Assembly: GCA_902789665.1 (NCBI GenBank)
Contig: CADAOY010000006.1
Location: forward strand, 1-64,000
Direction: 5' to 3'
Source: an uncultured Lachnospiraceae bacterium
Lineage (GTDB): Bacteria; Bacillota; Clostridia; Lachnospirales; Lachnospiraceae
Length of the DNA stretch: 64,000 nucleotides
Positions 1 through 7,566 of the stretch are shown here, piece after piece (position 1 is the first letter of the stretch; every line of letters begins with the position of its first letter). The notes beneath the pieces are model-generated. The model was not told the DNA's origin. It did no database searches and worked only from the letters and a program-made list of their open reading frames with translations. Both the position numbers and the translations under genes were made by a program.

Positions 1-15
1 ATGCTCATGTCGCGC

Positions 16-239
16 TGTCGCACTATAAGTCTGCACACGAATATGTCTGTCCGTGAGCAAGCTCCCGACAGCCAATTCGGTGCATCCTTGCACCGCTCGA
101 CATACGCGCCAAGCCGAATTCATAGAATGCTGACGCATTCTATTTCATCCGTCTTGTCGCCCTATAGGCTGATTTCGATATGTGCCGATTTGTGAGCAGG
201 CTCCCATCGGCCCAATCGGAAATCATCCTGCATGGCTCG
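16..239 (+). repeat. two degenerate copies of an 85-base repeat
   Basis: Bases 16-100 and 155-239 align without gaps over about 85 bases. Both start TGTCGC.CTATA and share the core GTGAGCA.GCTCCC followed by an ATCGG- or TTCGG-like segment and a GCTCG end. Copy 1 has a perfect 7-bp hairpin (CGGTGCA, loop TCCT) that is degraded in copy 2. Between them, 122-143 is a perfect hairpin with 9-bp arms (ATAGAATGC) and a TGAC loop. The sequence is more GC-rich than the following genes. The 64-codon reading frame across it has no ribosome binding site and is probably not a gene. The repeat's identity is unknown. Confidence 0.55.
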
Positions 240-331
240 TTATCTCGGAAAATAATATCCAACTCTACTCTGCGTAGGTACAATCATTGGAAAAACTGAT
301 ATATAATCTGTGCATGGAGGTATGAACGAAT

Positions 332-1003
332 ATGAACCAATATGTAACAGGTACAGTTATTAAGGAACTACGTGAAAAGAATAAAATGACGCAACTTCAA
401 CTTGCAGAAAAACTGGGAGTGAGTGATAAATGTGTGTCAAAATGGGAAACACTTAGAGGTCTTCCCGATATTACTTTGTTAGAGCCTATAGCGGAAGCAC
501 TCAGGGTTTCGGTTACGGAACTGATATCTGGCAATACCATTCATAATACAAATGTGTCAGCAAATATGTTGCGCTCGAAGTTTTATGTGTGCCCGATCTG
601 CGGAAACGTGATACATACGATGGGAGAAGCTGCTATTCATTGTCATGGTATCCAGCTTATGCCGTTAGAGGCAGAAGAGACAGATGAACATCATATGATT
701 TTTATCGAGCGTGTTGAGGATGAGTATTATGTTCGGATTGACCACAGCATGACAAAGCAACATTATATTTCGTTTGTGGCGGCGGTTTCATCTGATGATA
801 TGCAGATGGTAAAACTCTATCCGGAAGGAAATGCTGAAGCCCGATTTAAGATTCGGAGAGTTAAAAGGTTATTCTTTTACTGCAACCGTGATGGACTGTT
901 TTCGATTGATCCCATAAAGGGCATCGATGACAAGGAAAGTGGATATGACGATTCACAGGAAAGAAGAGAGTTGGAGAAGGCAGCGGAGTATCTTTTTGGA
1001 TAA
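332..1003 (+). CDS. XRE-family regulator with C-terminal desulfoferrodoxin-like metal domain
   Basis: The 223-residue protein starts with a classic XRE helix-turn-helix at about residues 9-63 (KNKMTQLQLAEKLGVSDKCVSKWE). A C-terminal region from about residue 88 follows, with a CPICGN knuckle, HCHG, a histidine-rich stretch and a YCN.DGLFS ending. This layout is common in Clostridial regulators whose tail resembles the desulfoferrodoxin/neelaredoxin fold, so metal or redox sensing is plausible but inferred. GGAGG at 316-320 precedes the ATG at good spacing. The DNA target is unknown; the gene lies upstream of a hydrolase remnant and a TetR operon. Confidence 0.8.
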   Translation: MNQYVTGTVIKELREKNKMTQLQLAEKLGVSDKCVSKWETLRGLPDITLLEPIAEALRVSVTELISGNTIHNTNVSANMLRSKFYVCPICGNVIHTMGEAAIHCHGIQLMPLEAEETDEHHMIFIERVEDEYYVRIDHSMTKQHYISFVAAVSSDDMQMVKLYPEGNAEARFKIRRVKRLFFYCNRDGLFSIDPIKGIDDKESGYDDSQERRELEKAAEYLFG

Positions 1004-1089
1004 AGGTATCTGGAAAATCATTGCCGGTCTGACGGTCTTTAAAATGTCTCACGTACCTGTGCAAGGAATTTTACAAGAGGATTTTAATT

Positions 1090-1287
1090 ATGATGAAAAA
1101 AGAAGAACTGAAACTTGTAAGCCAGTGGGATAAGACCTTTCCACAAAGTGATAAGGTAAATCACAGCAAGTATACGGATAATAAGGAACTCATGATTATT
1201 CCGGATGCGGTGCATACGGATCTGTATGATAACCTTGATGTGATCCCGTTTGAGTATATCGAAGAATTTATAAGAAAATACATGTGA
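1090..1287 (+). pseudogene. internally deleted remnant of an alpha/beta hydrolase
   Basis: The 65-codon frame joins two pieces recognisable from the ends of a dienelactone-hydrolase-like alpha/beta hydrolase of about 300 residues common in Clostridia. The N-terminus is KKEELKLVSQWDKTFPQSDK; the C-terminus is KELMIIPDAVHTDLYD followed by a .DVIPF..IEEF ending. The junction falls near residue 28, in frame. The central domain with the nucleophile is missing (roughly 240 residues, estimated from memory of the family), while the C-terminal histidine survives. A weak ribosome site (AAGAGG) is present, so a short peptide could still be made. It cannot be an active hydrolase. Confidence 0.75.
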
Positions 1288-1291
1288 TGTA

Positions 1292-1353
1292 TTGACAAAA
1301 AGAATAAAAGAATTTAAAATGAAACAAATTTCATTTAATGAAACTTGTTTCAT
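1292..1353 (+). promoter_or_regulatory. promoter and palindromic operator of the TetR operon
   Basis: TTGACA at 1292-1297, a 17-base spacer and TAAAAT at 1315-1320 form a near-consensus sigma-A promoter. A 35-base palindrome at 1319-1353 (32 of 35 positions symmetric, half-sites ATGAAACAA and TTGTTTCAT, with internal TTTCATT/AATGAAA) overlaps the end of the -10 box and the start point. This is where an autorepressor would bind, and the next gene is a TetR regulator. The regulatory role is inferred from position and symmetry. Confidence 0.8.
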
Positions 1354-1387
1354 TTTTTATTTTTAAAAAGAGAAAGGTGTGGAAAAG

Positions 1388-2056
1388 ATGCCTAAAGTAA
1401 GTCAGGAATATGTTGAAAAGAAGAAACAGATGATTGTGGATGCAGCTTACAGTGTCTGTTTAAGAAAGCCAGTCGATACGGTAACCATCTCGGATGTGAT
1501 TGCCGAGACCGGAATGTCTATGGGAGCCATTTACCGTTACTATGACGGGCTGGATGAAATCCTTGTGGATATGCTTAAAAAAATTCGGGTGGATTACGGT
1601 ACCTATAACCTGTTGGCCGGATTGGCAAAAGAAGAGGATTTGTCTTTAGAAGAAATCATATTTCGTGTTTGTGATATCATGGCGGATGTCATGGAAGAAC
1701 ATCTGATGGATATTCAGAAAATCAATTTTGATTTCGGAGTTATGGCAATCAACAATCCCGATCGTATGAAAAAAATCATGTCGGAGACGGAGGGGCAGGG
1801 GAATATGGAAAATATCGGTACTTATCTTCTGCCGAAACTGGTGGAAGGGGCCGGAAAACTGGGCTACCGGATGCAATGCAGTCCGGAAGAAATGAAGCTT
1901 TTTATGTCTTCCTCGTTTACCGGAATTGAGAAACTTTGTATTTTAAGTGCCTGTTACGGAAGCGGAGTCCCCGGTGTAAAAGTGGAACCGCGCCCGCTTT
2001 TTCATACACTTGCCAAATCCATCATTTTATTGTTAGGAGGAAAAATCGATGAGTAA
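1388..2056 (+). CDS. TetR/AcrR-family transcriptional regulator
   Basis: The N-terminal TetR helix-turn-helix covers about residues 10-55, with the typical pattern of DAAYSVC, TISDVIAETGMSMGAIYRYY and a glycine-aspartate turn. The rest is a helical ligand-binding domain of normal length. A GTG at 1379 also opens the frame, but AAAGG ends one base before it; the ATG at 1388 sits ten bases downstream of that site and gives the usual MPKVS start. The gene overlaps the following hydrolase by eight bases, so the two are cotranscribed. The palindrome over the promoter suggests it represses itself and the hydrolase. The inducing ligand is unknown. Confidence 0.88.
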   Translation: MPKVSQEYVEKKKQMIVDAAYSVCLRKPVDTVTISDVIAETGMSMGAIYRYYDGLDEILVDMLKKIRVDYGTYNLLAGLAKEEDLSLEEIIFRVCDIMADVMEEHLMDIQKINFDFGVMAINNPDRMKKIMSETEGQGNMENIGTYLLPKLVEGAGKLGYRMQCSPEEMKLFMSSSFTGIEKLCILSACYGSGVPGVKVEPRPLFHTLAKSIILLLGGKIDE

Positions 2057-3191
2057 AAAAGAACCCGTTAAACAACCTGTTCCCACAGGAGAATATGCTG
2101 TCGGAACCTTTACTTATACCGTATACAATGACCGTGAAGAGAAGATGTACTGTGCGCCCGGCACCATGCGAAGCATTCCGGTCAGAGTCTATTATCCGGT
2201 AAAAAAAGAGTCCGTGGAAGGACTTCCAAAAGCCAGGTATTTATCGAAGAAAATGACTCTGGCCATGAAGAAGAACTTACATATTCCCCTTAATTACGAA
2301 AAGATGGAGCAGGACGGTTCAAACCGCTCCGAATGCTATGAGAATGCCCCTTTCATCGAAGGTGAGCATTTCCCACTGATACTCTTCAGTTCCGGCTACG
2401 GGTCGTACCGGGAGGCGGATTCTTTCCTCTTAATTGAACTTGCATCCCACGGTTATGTGGTTGCATCCGTCGGTCATCCTTACGAGGGATTGCTGACCGA
2501 ACTGGATGACGGAACTGATTTTCAACTGGCGAAAGGAATTACGTCAAAGTGTTATTCGCCGGTGATTCCCTCACTTCTTGCACTGAAGAAACTGATGAAA
2601 GCAAAAGGAACAAACGAGGAACTCTGGGAAAAATTTGATTCCATTCAGAGAAAACACAATCGTTTTCTTATGGATCGTATTACCGAATGGAAGCTTGATA
2701 CCAAAGCGGCGCTTCGGTATTTAAAAGAAAACCATTCCGATTTGATTGATTTTGAAAAAGGAGTCGGATTAACCGGTCATTCTATGGGTGGTGCGGCGGC
2801 ATTTGCGCTTTGCGAGGATGAACCCGGGACTTTTGTCTGCGGGATTAATCTTGATGGTGGTCTTTTCGGTGAACATGAGGGAAAAACAATCGATGTGCCG
2901 TTTATGCAGATCAATTGCGAGCCGAACAAAACCAGCGTGACGGTTGCTTTTCTTATCAACAAAGCCGTAGCATACCACGCTGTTATGCGGGATATGCAGC
3001 ATGTAGGGTTTACCGATCTGAAATTTGTGATTCCCATGAAATCCTTGGTCGGAGGTTTGGATCCGTATGTCGCATACGATACGGTATGCCGGATTCATCT
3101 CGTATTTTTCGGTACCTATCTGAAGAAGACGAAAGAGATGCCTTCCTTTGAAAGCAATGAATTTGTTTCTTTTAAGGAGTATCAGCCGTAA
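2049..3191 (+). CDS. PAF-acetylhydrolase-like alpha/beta hydrolase
   Basis: The 380-residue protein has the nucleophile elbow GHSMGG with Ser245, Asp269 in GINLDGGLFG, and His318 in DMQHVGF. This order and spacing match the Ser-Asp-His triad of platelet-activating-factor acetylhydrolase isoform II proteins, which cleave short or oxidised acyl chains from phospholipids. No signal peptide is seen, so it is probably cytoplasmic. AGGAGG precedes the ATG, and the start overlaps the end of the TetR gene, implying translational coupling and control by that repressor. The true ester substrate is not known. Confidence 0.82.
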   Translation: MSKKEPVKQPVPTGEYAVGTFTYTVYNDREEKMYCAPGTMRSIPVRVYYPVKKESVEGLPKARYLSKKMTLAMKKNLHIPLNYEKMEQDGSNRSECYENAPFIEGEHFPLILFSSGYGSYREADSFLLIELASHGYVVASVGHPYEGLLTELDDGTDFQLAKGITSKCYSPVIPSLLALKKLMKAKGTNEELWEKFDSIQRKHNRFLMDRITEWKLDTKAALRYLKENHSDLIDFEKGVGLTGHSMGGAAAFALCEDEPGTFVCGINLDGGLFGEHEGKTIDVPFMQINCEPNKTSVTVAFLINKAVAYHAVMRDMQHVGFTDLKFVIPMKSLVGGLDPYVAYDTVCRIHLVFFGTYLKKTKEMPSFESNEFVSFKEYQP

Positions 3192-3310
3192 AATGGTGTA
3201 AAGAGGGGAATTATAATAAAGAACTTCAGCTCAATTAGGAAGGACAACAATCTCAAAATTAATTTCTGGTTTGGCATTTTTTTATGCTTTTAAGTGATGG
3301 GAGCAGGTTA

Positions 3311-3346
3311 TATAATGATAATTAGGAAATGTGTGTGATTATCATT
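3311..3346 (+). promoter_or_regulatory. -10 box and inverted repeat before the GH5 gene
   Basis: TATAAT lies at 3311-3316 with only a weak TTTTAA at 3288-3293 as -35. A perfect 9-bp inverted repeat (AATGATAAT at 3314-3322, ATTATCATT at 3338-3346, 15 bases between) starts inside the -10 box and ends just before the ribosome site at 3349-3355. It may be an operator or a 5' leader hairpin. The regulator is not identified. Confidence 0.45.
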
Positions 3347-3362
3347 TCAGGAGGGTCAGGAT

Positions 3363-4739
3363 ATGAAGAAAAAGGTTTTATCTATTTTGCTGGCAGGTTC
3401 AATGCTGCTGGCTGTTTGTGGATGTAATTCCCCGGAAATCATCGCCGATCAGGGTGGTCCGGAAGAGGAAGTAGTAGAAGAAGTTGTTGAGGAAGAGCCT
3501 GTTGAAGAACTGGTTGAAGAAGCTGTTGAAGAGGTGGATGAACATGCCAACACCATCTCTGACGAGGCCAAAGAGCATGCCAAGGCATTCCCGGCAGTTG
3601 ACGGTGATTTGCCGGAGTGGAGAGGCGTGGCCGTTGTTGATAAAGCAGAGTTTGCATGGCCGTGGGCTTCAACCGTATCAGATCCGGCTCTTGTAAGAGA
3701 TACTAAAGATACAGTTTATAAAGAGGCGGAAGTTATGGAAATATCTGAGGCGGGATACAATTTTGTCAGAGTTTACCTGGATACGAGATATTTCTTTACT
3801 GAAGAGAATAAAGTAAATTTGGACCATGTCGGTTTAGATTTTGTGGGAGATATTGATACTTATAATGAAATACAGTATGAAAATCTCGACAGACTAATCG
3901 AATGGTGCATCATGAATGATATTCATGTATGCCTTGATGTTCATTCAACACCGGGCGGACTGATGATAGGCGGCGATGAGGAAGCATCAAGAGAGGGTCT
4001 CTTTACACCGGGTTCGGAAGATCAGGAAATATTTGTTAAGTTCTGGGAAAATATCGCAAAGAGATATTCTGATATAGACGTTAATGCGCTTAGTTTCAAT
4101 TTATATAATGAACCTCCGTTCTTTGTTTCCGACCATGATAATGTTGTTTATACGGATTATGCGGCAAAGGGAGAAATACCGGATTCAATGACATTTTATG
4201 TAACGGATGACGATAACGATGTTTACGTTAATCTCATGAATGAAGCCATTGATGCTATCGAGGCAGAAACTCCGGACAGGCTGATTTTTGTGGACATGCT
4301 TGGTTACAGCAGATTCGGACTTGAAAATTTGGATCAGTTACATGGAAACAATATGGCAATTTCTTTCCATTTATATCCGGGTGAAACAGCTGATACTGAA
4401 GTTGATTCACTTAATCTTTCGGCATGCAAGAAAGAAGCGGAAAATATTCTTGATGGATATAATGAATTTGCAACAGAGAATAATGTAAGGTGGATGCTTC
4501 AGGAATACGGATGTGCTAATCAGGTTGGTGCAGCTCAGCAGAATGAAATTGTAAAAGCAATTGTTGATAAGTGCAAAGAATACGGAGTCCCTTACGCATA
4601 TCATAGTTTTAATGGAACAAGCTTTGGCATTTGCAACATTGAGAAGTTTACGGAAGATTTTATAACTCCGGGAGCAACATATGAAGAAACATGTGCCGGT
4701 CATAAGATAAATGTGGAACTTAGGGATATTACAAATTAA
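3363..4739 (+). CDS. lipoprotein endoglucanase-like glycoside hydrolase, family GH5
   Basis: The signal peptide ends in a lipobox with Cys21 (AVCGC), so the protein is predicted to be anchored on the outer face of the membrane. A very acidic Glu/Val-rich spacer fills about residues 35-60. The catalytic part is a GH5-type TIM barrel: CLDVHSTPGG, the acid/base Glu250 in FNLYNEPPF, FHLYPG, and the nucleophile Glu381 in WMLQEYGC. The family cleaves beta-glucans or beta-mannans; the exact substrate cannot be read from sequence. It has its own promoter region and a strong terminator, so it is probably monocistronic. Confidence 0.82.
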   Translation: MKKKVLSILLAGSMLLAVCGCNSPEIIADQGGPEEEVVEEVVEEEPVEELVEEAVEEVDEHANTISDEAKEHAKAFPAVDGDLPEWRGVAVVDKAEFAWPWASTVSDPALVRDTKDTVYKEAEVMEISEAGYNFVRVYLDTRYFFTEENKVNLDHVGLDFVGDIDTYNEIQYENLDRLIEWCIMNDIHVCLDVHSTPGGLMIGGDEEASREGLFTPGSEDQEIFVKFWENIAKRYSDIDVNALSFNLYNEPPFFVSDHDNVVYTDYAAKGEIPDSMTFYVTDDDNDVYVNLMNEAIDAIEAETPDRLIFVDMLGYSRFGLENLDQLHGNNMAISFHLYPGETADTEVDSLNLSACKKEAENILDGYNEFATENNVRWMLQEYGCANQVGAAQQNEIVKAIVDKCKEYGVPYAYHSFNGTSFGICNIEKFTEDFITPGATYEETCAGHKINVELRDITN

Positions 4740-4758
4740 AAACATATAAATAGATTAC

Positions 4759-4794
4759 GGCGTCGGAGATAAAAATCCGCGCCTTTTTTTTTTT
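4759..4794 (+). terminator. intrinsic terminator of the GH5 gene
   Basis: The stem GGCG(T)CGGA pairs with TCCGCGCC across a short A-rich loop, with one bulged T, and is followed by eleven T residues. Confidence 0.85.
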
Positions 4795-4799
4795 AATAT

Positions 4800-4852
4800 T
4801 TGCATTACTACACCTAAAGGTGTACAATAATACTACACCTACAGATGTAGTA
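4800..4852 (+). promoter_or_regulatory. promoter with two operators for the DUF3990-XRE pair
   Basis: TTGCAT at 4800-4805, a 17-base spacer and TACAAT at 4823-4828 form the promoter. Two copies of the 16-base palindrome TACACCTAMAGRTGTA lie at 4809-4824 (between -35 and -10) and 4834-4849 (over the start point), 25 bp centre to centre. The first is perfectly symmetric around AA; the second has one mismatch. This fits cooperative autorepression by the XRE protein encoded second in the operon, as is usual in toxin-antitoxin loci. Binding itself is inferred. Confidence 0.75.
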
Positions 4853-4865
4853 ATGGAGGGTATAA

Positions 4866-5528
4866 ATGGATTTATATCATGGTTCTGAATATATAATAGA
4901 GCATCCGAAATATCACGGAGGGAAAGAATATAATGATTACGGCTATGGGTTTTACTGCGCCAAAGAGCCAGATATGGCCGCTGAGTGGAGTGTATCCAGG
5001 GACCATCATGGATATGTTAATCATTATATTATTGATACCAGGGATCTTAAAATGCTTGATTTGAATCAGTATACGATTCTTACATGGCTGGCGATTTTGC
5101 TGGAAAATCGTACTTTTGATACAGAAACAATGCTGGCAAGGGAAGCAAAGAACTATATTATAAAGGAATTCGTGGTGCCTTATGATAAGTATGACATAAT
5201 CAAAGGATACAGGGCGGATGACAGTTATTTTTCATTTGCACAGGATTTTATCAACGGCGCAATATCATATGGTCAGTTATCACGTGCTATGAAGCTTGGT
5301 GAACTTGGAGAACAGATTGTATTAAAAAGTAAAATAACATTTGAGATGATTAAGTGGGTTGAGGCAAACGAAACCAGGAAAGAGATATGGCTTCCAAAGA
5401 AGGAAAGAAGAGATTATCAGGCGAGGGCAGATTATAAGGCAATCAGTCTAGAAGAATATCAAAAAGGTGACTTATATATAACGAAAATTCTTGATGAGGA
5501 GATAAAGAAGGATGATGCACGCTTATGA
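4866..5528 (+). CDS. DUF3990 protein, ADP-ribosyltransferase-like, putative toxin
   Basis: The 220-residue protein has the DUF3990 pattern: LYHGS at residues 3-7, YGYGFYCAK near 28-36, then a central ADDSYFSFAQDFING and a LGEQIVLKS motif. Family knowledge places DUF3990 in the ART (ADP-ribosyltransferase) fold group, with the early His, the central Tyr and the late Gln/Glu region as candidate NAD-contacting positions. There is no signal peptide. GGAGGG stands before the ATG. The gene overlaps its XRE partner by 17 bases and shares the double-operator promoter. Toxicity and the target are inferred and untested. Confidence 0.75.
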   Translation: MDLYHGSEYIIEHPKYHGGKEYNDYGYGFYCAKEPDMAAEWSVSRDHHGYVNHYIIDTRDLKMLDLNQYTILTWLAILLENRTFDTETMLAREAKNYIIKEFVVPYDKYDIIKGYRADDSYFSFAQDFINGAISYGQLSRAMKLGELGEQIVLKSKITFEMIKWVEANETRKEIWLPKKERRDYQARADYKAISLEEYQKGDLYITKILDEEIKKDDARL

Positions 5529-6147
5529 TGAAATGTATTTAAGCCATGCAAGAACCACTCTTGGAAATATGCTCCAGTTTGCAGTTTATGACTTGAAGAT
5601 GGATATTGAGAAATTCTATAAGATGTTTATAAATTCGGGCGTGGCTAAGTGCTTTGGCTTGGGTGAACCCAGGTTTACTGTCGGAATGTCAGGGGTAGAA
5701 CTGGCTTATGAGGTAATTTACAGAACCACGGGAGAGTATTGCAGGGTAAAACCGGAATTCAGACCGGATAAAAGCCCCGAATACTGGTGTGGCTGGGCAC
5801 TTGGCTATTTTCAGTGGGATAAGAATATTCCGTTTGAAGCCATTAATGAAAAAGTTTCAATTAATGAGATTGTTGAAATGTATAATCCGTATCATGAAGC
5901 AGATATAAAGAAGTTTGTTGCTGTATTGGAACTAAAGATGCAGGATGAGGCAGAAGAGTCTGCCCTGGCCAGACTTCGCGCTTATGCAGGACTTACACAG
6001 AAAGCACTTGCTGATAAGTCAGGTGTATCGGTTCGTATGATTGAACAATATGAGCAGGGTAAGAAAAGTTTAAATAAGGCTTCGGTGGGAACTGTGCTAA
6101 ATCTATCCAAAGCGTTGCATTGTGAAATAGAGGATTTGATACAGTAA
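5512..6147 (+). CDS. XRE-family antitoxin-like partner of DUF3990
   Basis: The 211-residue protein has an N-terminal helical region of about 140 residues. Its FAVYDL, FINSGVAKCFGLGEP and GMSGVELAYEVIYRTTG segments look like the dedicated partner domain found with DUF3990 proteins. A C-terminal XRE helix-turn-helix follows at about residues 150-208 (LRAYAGLTQKALADKSGVS). Having the DNA-binding domain at the C-terminus, the overlap with the preceding gene, and paired operators upstream fit an antitoxin-repressor. GAGGAG at 5496-5501 serves the ATG at 5512. A housekeeping regulator is the alternative. Confidence 0.7.
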   Translation: MMHAYDEMYLSHARTTLGNMLQFAVYDLKMDIEKFYKMFINSGVAKCFGLGEPRFTVGMSGVELAYEVIYRTTGEYCRVKPEFRPDKSPEYWCGWALGYFQWDKNIPFEAINEKVSINEIVEMYNPYHEADIKKFVAVLELKMQDEAEESALARLRAYAGLTQKALADKSGVSVRMIEQYEQGKKSLNKASVGTVLNLSKALHCEIEDLIQ

Positions 6148-6217
6148 GAAATATATTGTTAATCAAGGACATAATTTAATATACAAAGTGTTTCCCGGAT
6201 AGACAGCGAAGTGTGCT

Positions 6218-7399
6218 TTAATCGAAGACTTCCATCTGTCCGCTTCCACCACATACATGACATGGGACATCCTCGATTTTGCCTTCACCATTGCATCTTG
6301 GACAGTTATTCTGGCCTTCGCCGTTGCAACCATTGCACATCATCTGTCCGAAATGCCCGAAGCATCTTGGGCAGGTTCGTGAGATTCCTGTACCATTACA
6401 GTGACCACATACACCTGAACCGGCGCAGCCCTTACAGGTTACACCCGTCTGGTAATCACATTCGGCGCAGCCGGCACCACCGCAGTACTTACATATACCT
6501 GTTCCGTTACAACCATTGCAAAGACCATTGCCTTTTACATCAGGCTCTTTACCGGGTACCGCGCAGTCGGTACACATCATATAACCGTTACCATCACAAA
6601 GGTCGCAGGCTAGCCATCCTGTTCCATGGCAGAGTTCGCAACTTGCTATTCCCGTTCCATCACAATTATCACATATGACAGTTTCACGTCCTGTTCCTTC
6701 GCAACTTGTACATGTTTCAAAGTGACTGTGATGCTCCGGCTCCTCTGGTTCGTTCTCCGGTCCCATATTTGGAGTACTTCCGTTGGTGTTGAAATATTCC
6801 ACAAGATTATCATATTCAGGGCTATGGTTGTCATCCATGAAATCGGCCTGGAGCCCATCCCCTGAATTGACTTTGGTAGCGCCAACCTCATTGATAATGC
6901 TGAAACATTCCACGATTTTGGCCAAGCCAGCATCAACTGAAGTATCTTCTATAAGAATATGTTCATAATCGTTTTCTCCCAGAGGTTCCCCGACATTGTA
7001 ATAGGTAATTTTGATATCAAGATGTCTTCCATTTTCATCTTCCGTAACATAACCGGCTCTGTAGAAATTAAAATATAAAGCAGCGTAGGCATCAGCCAAA
7101 GGGATATCTACAAGATTAACCCCTTCAAGCATTTCTTTGGCGTCCATATTATTATAAACAACACCACAGACAGGATAAGAATTCTCTTTATCAACATAAA
7201 AACCAACGCTTGGATTAACATCAAACTGTATATAAAATTCTGGAGTTATATCGGGAGTATTTGTATAAACGATTTCTTTAAAATTTTCATTTTCTGAAAC
7301 TCCGTTTCCGATAGCACTGCTATCCTCGCCCCTGGCGCAGGCAATCATGGAAAGGAGCAGAAGAATTACACATAGTATACTTATAATCTTTTTATTCAT
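6218..7399 (-). CDS. lipoprotein with RsgI-like domain and about twelve DnaJ-type zinc knuckles
   Basis: The lipobox SMIAC gives an acylated Cys21. Residues about 52-165 resemble the middle domain of RsgI-type anti-sigma proteins (IQFDVNPSVGFYVD, then a predicted alpha/beta stretch). An acidic and His-containing linker leads to residues 230-388, with about twelve CxxCxGxG repeats (CTSCEGTG, CDNCDGTG, CELCHGTG, CGHCNGTG and others), the zinc-binding signature of DnaJ. No J domain is present. GAGGGGG lies before the start. The protein should sit outside the membrane with many zinc ions; its role is unknown. It is oriented opposite to both neighbours. Confidence 0.75.
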   Translation of the reverse strand: MNKKIISILCVILLLLSMIACARGEDSSAIGNGVSENENFKEIVYTNTPDITPEFYIQFDVNPSVGFYVDKENSYPVCGVVYNNMDAKEMLEGVNLVDIPLADAYAALYFNFYRAGYVTEDENGRHLDIKITYYNVGEPLGENDYEHILIEDTSVDAGLAKIVECFSIINEVGATKVNSGDGLQADFMDDNHSPEYDNLVEYFNTNGSTPNMGPENEPEEPEHHSHFETCTSCEGTGRETVICDNCDGTGIASCELCHGTGWLACDLCDGNGYMMCTDCAVPGKEPDVKGNGLCNGCNGTGICKYCGGAGCAECDYQTGVTCKGCAGSGVCGHCNGTGISRTCPRCFGHFGQMMCNGCNGEGQNNCPRCNGEGKIEDVPCHVCGGSGQMEVFD

Positions 7400-7566
7400 A
7401 TATGTTTCCCCCTCAACATTTTCAGTCCAAATTATAATTTAATTGTATCATAAATTATCCGCCATAAAGATAAAAAAATAGGATAATGTCTTAACAGGTA
7501 ACCTTTTATTTTGGATTATAAAAAGATATAATTAAAAGGTAGTAAATACAAAGCAAGAGATAAATA

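Noticed and set aside
1-195. 64-codon plus-strand frame at the window start
   Set aside because: It lies wholly in the degenerate repeat, has no visible ribosome site and no recognisable composition of a real protein.
6211-6678. 155-codon frame antisense to the zinc-knuckle gene
   Set aside because: It mirrors the CxxCxGxG repeats on the other strand; the His/Arg/Tyr-rich product is a composition artefact.
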